Source: Bacteroidia bacterium (lineage in GTDB: Bacteria > Bacteroidota > Bacteroidia > Bacteroidales > Tannerellaceae). Taken from it: 9,783 bases of DNA. Below the pieces are notes generated by a model. That model saw nothing but the letters and a program-made list of their open reading frames with translations, ran no database searches and was not told where the DNA came from. Shown here piece by piece: positions 6,916-9,783 of this stretch (position 1 is the stretch's first letter; every line of letters begins with the position of its first letter). The stretch is taken from NCBI GenBank assembly GCA_025996775.1, contig BNTS01000120.1, positions 1-9,783 of the forward strand. The letters run 5' to 3'. Position numbers and translations under genes: made by a program.

Positions 6916-6916
6916 G

Positions 6917-7570
6917 ATGAAACAGAAAGCTTGTGGAGCAGTTTTGATTATCATATTGTTCCTTGCACTTGATCAAGCTTTGAAGATATGGGTCAAGACT
7001 AATATGATGTTACATGACAGCATTGAGATCACCCCTTGGTTCTATATCTTTTTCACCGAGAATCCGGGGATGGCTTTCGGGATTGAGGTGCTGAGCAAAC
7101 CTGTCCTCACACTCTTCCGTATCATTGCTGCGGGTTTTATAGCTTTGTATCTTCACACAATCATAAAAAAAGACTATCATTTCGGTTATATTGTCTGCAT
7201 TTCGCTTATATTCGTTGGAGCGATAGGAAACATTTTCGATTCCATTTTCTACGGCGTTCTGTTCGATCATAGTGTCGGGCAGATAGCCACATTCATGCCT
7301 CCGGGTGGCGGATACGAGACCTGGCTGCATGGTAAAGTAGTCGATATGTTGTATTTCCCGCTCATCAACGCCGTTCTGCCTGAATGGATTCCTTTCTGGG
7401 GAGGTGAAGAATTTGTCTTTTTCCGTCCCATTTTTAATCTGGCCGACTCATTTATATGTGTAGGCGTGTGTATTTTGTTTATCTTCTTTCACAATACTTT
7501 ATCGAAAAGCCTTTCCAAACAAGAAAAAGGAACAGAAGAGGAAAAGGATGATACAGAGGAAACTGTATAA
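6917..7570 (+). CDS. lspA: Lipoprotein signal peptidase (signal peptidase II)
   Basis: An inner-membrane aspartic protease that removes the signal peptide of prolipoproteins just before the lipid-modified cysteine. It has 217 residues from the ATG at 6917, one base after the preceding stop. I preferred this to the in-frame ATG at 6887 because GGAGG at 6901-6905 is correctly placed and the protein then starts directly with its first membrane helix. Conserved parts: LDQALKIWVK with D19, ENPGMAF (49-54), GAIGNIFDS with N105 and D108, VVDMLYFP with the first catalytic D143, and FNLADS with N174 and the second catalytic D177. Four membrane helices are visible (about 6-22, 62-80, 90-110, 175-193). 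The stretch 113-165 is longer than in E. coli LspA, as is usual in Bacteroidetes. The acidic, lysine-rich tail (199-217) is in DNA shared with the next gene. Confidence 0.96.
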   Translation: MKQKACGAVLIIILFLALDQALKIWVKTNMMLHDSIEITPWFYIFFTENPGMAFGIEVLSKPVLTLFRIIAAGFIALYLHTIIKKDYHFGYIVCISLIFVGAIGNIFDSIFYGVLFDHSVGQIATFMPPGGGYETWLHGKVVDMLYFPLINAVLPEWIPFWGGEEFVFFRPIFNLADSFICVGVCILFIFFHNTLSKSLSKQEKGTEEEKDDTEETV

Positions 7571-8306
7571 ATACAGTATCGCATTGCTGACTGTAGCCTT
7601 ACTGGTTACATGCAGTAAAGTTCCGTCGGGAATCTTATCTGAGAAAAAGATGAAAGACGTGATGGTTGATATGCAGTTAGCCGAAAATATCGCCAATGAT
7701 AATTATAACACTTATCGCGACAGCGTACACAAAGCCGCCCTGTACGAGTCTGTATTCCGTAAACATAATACAACCCAGGCTATTTACGACAGTTCACTCG
7801 TTTGGTATGGCAAAAACCTGAATATCCTGCTTCAGGTGTACGATTTGGCCATCAATGATGTAAACGACCGTATCCGTAATCTGGGCGATGTACAGGCCTC
7901 TGCCGCACCTTCGGCCAATCAGGATTCCGTCAATATATGGCCCCGTCGCAACTATATGACCTTCGAACCCGGCGCCTTGTTCAACGGAACCATCTTCAAC
8001 ATCCGTCCCGACGCCCCCTACACTTCGGGAAGCATCTTCGTCATGGGAATACGTATTTGGGGCTTAAATCCACAAATGCACAATACCCCCGAAGTACGGT
8101 TAACAGCCGTAATGCAGGATACAACCATCGTTGTAAACCAGAAGATACAAACCGATGGCTTTCACGAAATCATGCTGAGAACGCCGGCTACCAAACGAAT
8201 AAACTGTGTTTACGGATACATCCGCATGGATAATGCCGAAACAAAGTACTACAAGATTTATGTAGACAGCCTCAATCTGATTAAATACAATTATGACAGA
8301 ATGTAG
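7548..8306 (+). CDS. DUF4296-type lipoprotein
   Basis: A 252-residue protein with a lipoprotein signal: basic start MIQRKLYK, hydrophobic core, and lipobox L-V-T-C with C22 as the lipidated residue. The two residues after the cysteine are S and K, with no acidic surface-export signal following, so it more likely stays periplasm-facing. Residues about 30-115 match the DUF4296 pattern: VPSGILSEKKMKDVMVDMQLAE, then a helical part with YESVFRKHNTTQAIYDSSLVWY. The remainder (about 130-252) is strand-rich and of unknown function. No enzymatic motif is seen. The gene starts inside lspA, overlapping it by 23 bases, with GAGGAAAAGG just before the ATG, so the two are probably translationally coupled. 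Its product should itself be processed by LspA. Confidence is high for the gene and lipoprotein nature, moderate for the domain name. Confidence 0.88.
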   Translation: MIQRKLYKYSIALLTVALLVTCSKVPSGILSEKKMKDVMVDMQLAENIANDNYNTYRDSVHKAALYESVFRKHNTTQAIYDSSLVWYGKNLNILLQVYDLAINDVNDRIRNLGDVQASAAPSANQDSVNIWPRRNYMTFEPGALFNGTIFNIRPDAPYTSGSIFVMGIRIWGLNPQMHNTPEVRLTAVMQDTTIVVNQKIQTDGFHEIMLRTPATKRINCVYGYIRMDNAETKYYKIYVDSLNLIKYNYDRM

Positions 8307-8326
8307 ATTCATTAGGAAAATTATTG

Positions 8327-8334
8327 TAGATTTG
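8327..8334 (+). promoter_or_regulatory. Probable -7 box of the rhaB promoter
   Basis: TAGATTTG is an exact TAnnTTTG match in the 54-base gap after the lipoprotein gene, 26 bases before the rhaB ATG. Transcription would begin near 8341. No clear -33 TTTG is visible. This would let rhaB be expressed separately from the housekeeping genes before it, as expected for a sugar-induced gene. No operator for a rhamnose regulator could be recognised. Confidence 0.5.
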
Positions 8335-8360
8335 TCTTTTGAATCTAATGACTATAAAGA

Positions 8361-9779
8361 ATGAAGGATTACGGGTTTTTAGCGATTGATATTGGAGCTA
8401 CGAGCGGACGGGCTGTTGCTGGAATACTGGATGGTAAGGGACTTGAAATGCACGAGATGCATCGGTTTTCTAATCATTTTATTGAGATGCACGGACGGTA
8501 TTTCTGGGATGTCTTCTCCTTGTACGATGAAATAAAGAAGAGTCTGGCTGTTTGCAAGAAAGAGGGCGTAAACCTGCATTCCTTAGGGATTGATACCTGG
8601 GGAGTAGATTTTGGATATATAGGCACCGATGGTGCGATACTGGGCTTTCCCCGCGCTTACCGCGACCCATACACCGAAGGAGCATCAGAGAAGGTGTTCC
8701 AAAAGATACCACGCGAAGAATTGTATCGTTTGACCGGAATACAAATCATGGACTTCAACAGTCTTTTCCAACTCTATCGGGCCGGTCGTCAAGGCTATTC
8801 GCCCTATCTGGCTGCCCACCGTATCCTGTTTATGCCCGACCTCCTCACCTATATGCTTACGGGTCAGCAAGTGTCGGAATATACCATCTCCTCTACCTCG
8901 CAAATGCTTAACCCGGTAACGAAGACGTTCGACCGGACACTGATTCAGCGACTCGGCATCCGTTCCACGCTTCCTCTTGATCCGGTAATGCCGGGTGCAG
9001 TAGCAGGATATCTTACCGATGCTCTTGCGCATGAACTTGATATAGAACCTATCCCGGTAGTAGCTGTGGCAGGTCATGATACGGCTTCGGCTGTAGCCGC
9101 TGTTCCGGCTACGGATCCTAACTTTGCTTACTTGAGCAGCGGAACTTGGAGCTTGATGGGTATTGAGACCGAGAAGCCCATCATCAACGAAGCGTCAATG
9201 CACCATAACTTCACCAACGAAGGAGGCATTGAGGGAACAACTCGCTTCCTGAAGAATATTACCGGCATGTGGCTGCTTGAAGAATGTCGCCGTGAATGGG
9301 AGAAGAAAGGTAAAAGCTATAGCTATCCACAGATTGTGGAGATGGCCAAAGCATCCGAGGCATTCCCTTCGAGAATCAATCCCGATGATCCGGCCTTTGC
9401 TCATCCGGCTTCCATGTGCAATGCCATTGCGGATTATTGCCGGGCTACCTCGCAACCTCTGCCGGAGACCGACAGCGATATGGTCAGCCTTATCTTCCGC
9501 AGCTTAGCCGCGAGATACAAAGAGATGCTGGCCATGCTAAAGGAGATGGCTCCCTTCCCGATAGAACGACTACACGTTATAGGCGGTGGCTCGCAAAACA
9601 AACTGTTAAACCAACTGACTGCCCAGGCTATAGGTATCCCTGTTCTGGCAGGCCCTTCCGAGGCTACGGCTATCGGGAATATCATGCTGCAGGCTCAGAT
9701 CGCCGGATTGGTCAGCAATCGTTGGGAAATGCGCCGGATGATAGCAGAAGCATTTCCTCCTGAGGTGTTTAATCCTTAA
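8361..9779 (+). CDS. rhaB: Rhamnulokinase
   Basis: A cytosolic FGGY-family sugar kinase that phosphorylates L-rhamnulose to L-rhamnulose-1-phosphate, the second step of L-rhamnose breakdown after the isomerase. It has 472 residues. First domain: AIDIGATSGR (8-17) for ATP phosphate binding, LGIDTWGVDFG (75-85), and GIQIMDFNSLFQL (126-138), the substrate region of rhamnulokinases. Second domain: VAGHDTASAV with catalytic D240, YLSSGTWSLMG (257-267), HVIGGGSQNKLLNQLTA (405-421) for nucleotide binding, and GPSEATAIGN (431-440). The protein ends at EVFNP, somewhat earlier than family members I remember, which continue for roughly 10-15 residues including a tryptophan. The TAA at 9777-9779 lies four bases before the window end, so this cannot be resolved here. 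Other rhamnose genes (isomerase, aldolase, transporter, regulator) would be expected to the right. Confidence 0.95.
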   Translation: MKDYGFLAIDIGATSGRAVAGILDGKGLEMHEMHRFSNHFIEMHGRYFWDVFSLYDEIKKSLAVCKKEGVNLHSLGIDTWGVDFGYIGTDGAILGFPRAYRDPYTEGASEKVFQKIPREELYRLTGIQIMDFNSLFQLYRAGRQGYSPYLAAHRILFMPDLLTYMLTGQQVSEYTISSTSQMLNPVTKTFDRTLIQRLGIRSTLPLDPVMPGAVAGYLTDALAHELDIEPIPVVAVAGHDTASAVAAVPATDPNFAYLSSGTWSLMGIETEKPIINEASMHHNFTNEGGIEGTTRFLKNITGMWLLEECRREWEKKGKSYSYPQIVEMAKASEAFPSRINPDDPAFAHPASMCNAIADYCRATSQPLPETDSDMVSLIFRSLAARYKEMLAMLKEMAPFPIERLHVIGGGSQNKLLNQLTAQAIGIPVLAGPSEATAIGNIMLQAQIAGLVSNRWEMRRMIAEAFPPEVFNP

Positions 9780-9783
9780 ATAA

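Noticed and set aside
6887..6916. Earlier in-frame ATG for lspA
   Set aside because: It would overlap the preceding gene by 29 bases and add a polar stretch before the first membrane helix. The ATG at 6917 has GGAGG in front.
7937..8233. 98-codon plus-strand frame inside the lipoprotein gene
   Set aside because: It lies wholly within a well-supported gene in another frame, and its composition (rich in R, H, N, T) is typical of a shadow frame.

Overview
The window looks like a piece of a Bacteroidales chromosome (Bacteroides, Phocaeicola, Parabacteroides or a close relative). Four things point there. The gene order is ileS, a traR/dksA-type gene, lspA, then a DUF4296-type lipoprotein gene. 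Genes start behind Bacteroidetes-type -7 boxes (TAnnTTTG). Shine-Dalgarno sites are mostly weak. The DksA-like protein has lost its zinc cysteines, as is common in that phylum. The genus cannot be fixed from the sequence alone.

Left part (1 to about 2990) is an AT-rich accessory islet. It opens with the tail of a decayed IS1634-like transposase (+ strand). Three leftward genes follow: a GNAT acetyltransferase with a C-terminal YoaP-like thioredoxin-fold domain (2489 to 1719), a membrane-anchored DUF3592-like protein with an unassigned C-terminal domain (1583 to 891), and a two-helix membrane protein with a degenerate redoxin-like domain (842 to 180). The last two are probably co-transcribed from a well-formed promoter at 1670-1701. 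The islet closes with a broken IS5-family transposase (2591 to about 2793, perhaps to 2890) and roughly 150 bases with no recognisable content.

Right part (about 3000 to 9779) is a compact rightward core block. ileS encodes a eukaryote-like (type 2) isoleucyl-tRNA synthetase whose HIGH signature reads G-I-H-H. Next come a zinc-less DksA/TraR-like regulator, signal peptidase II (lspA) and a lipoprotein gene that overlaps lspA by 23 bases. The lipoprotein is itself an expected substrate of LspA. rhaB (rhamnulokinase) follows behind its own -7 box and may begin a rhamnose utilisation operon that continues past the window.

The core genes are mostly ordinary housekeeping. Most worth a second look are the swapped IleRS signature, the unassigned domains of the islet proteins, and the islet's position between two IS remnants directly upstream of ileS. 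I found no CRISPR array, tRNA, rRNA or defence system, and nothing I can defend as a wholly new system.
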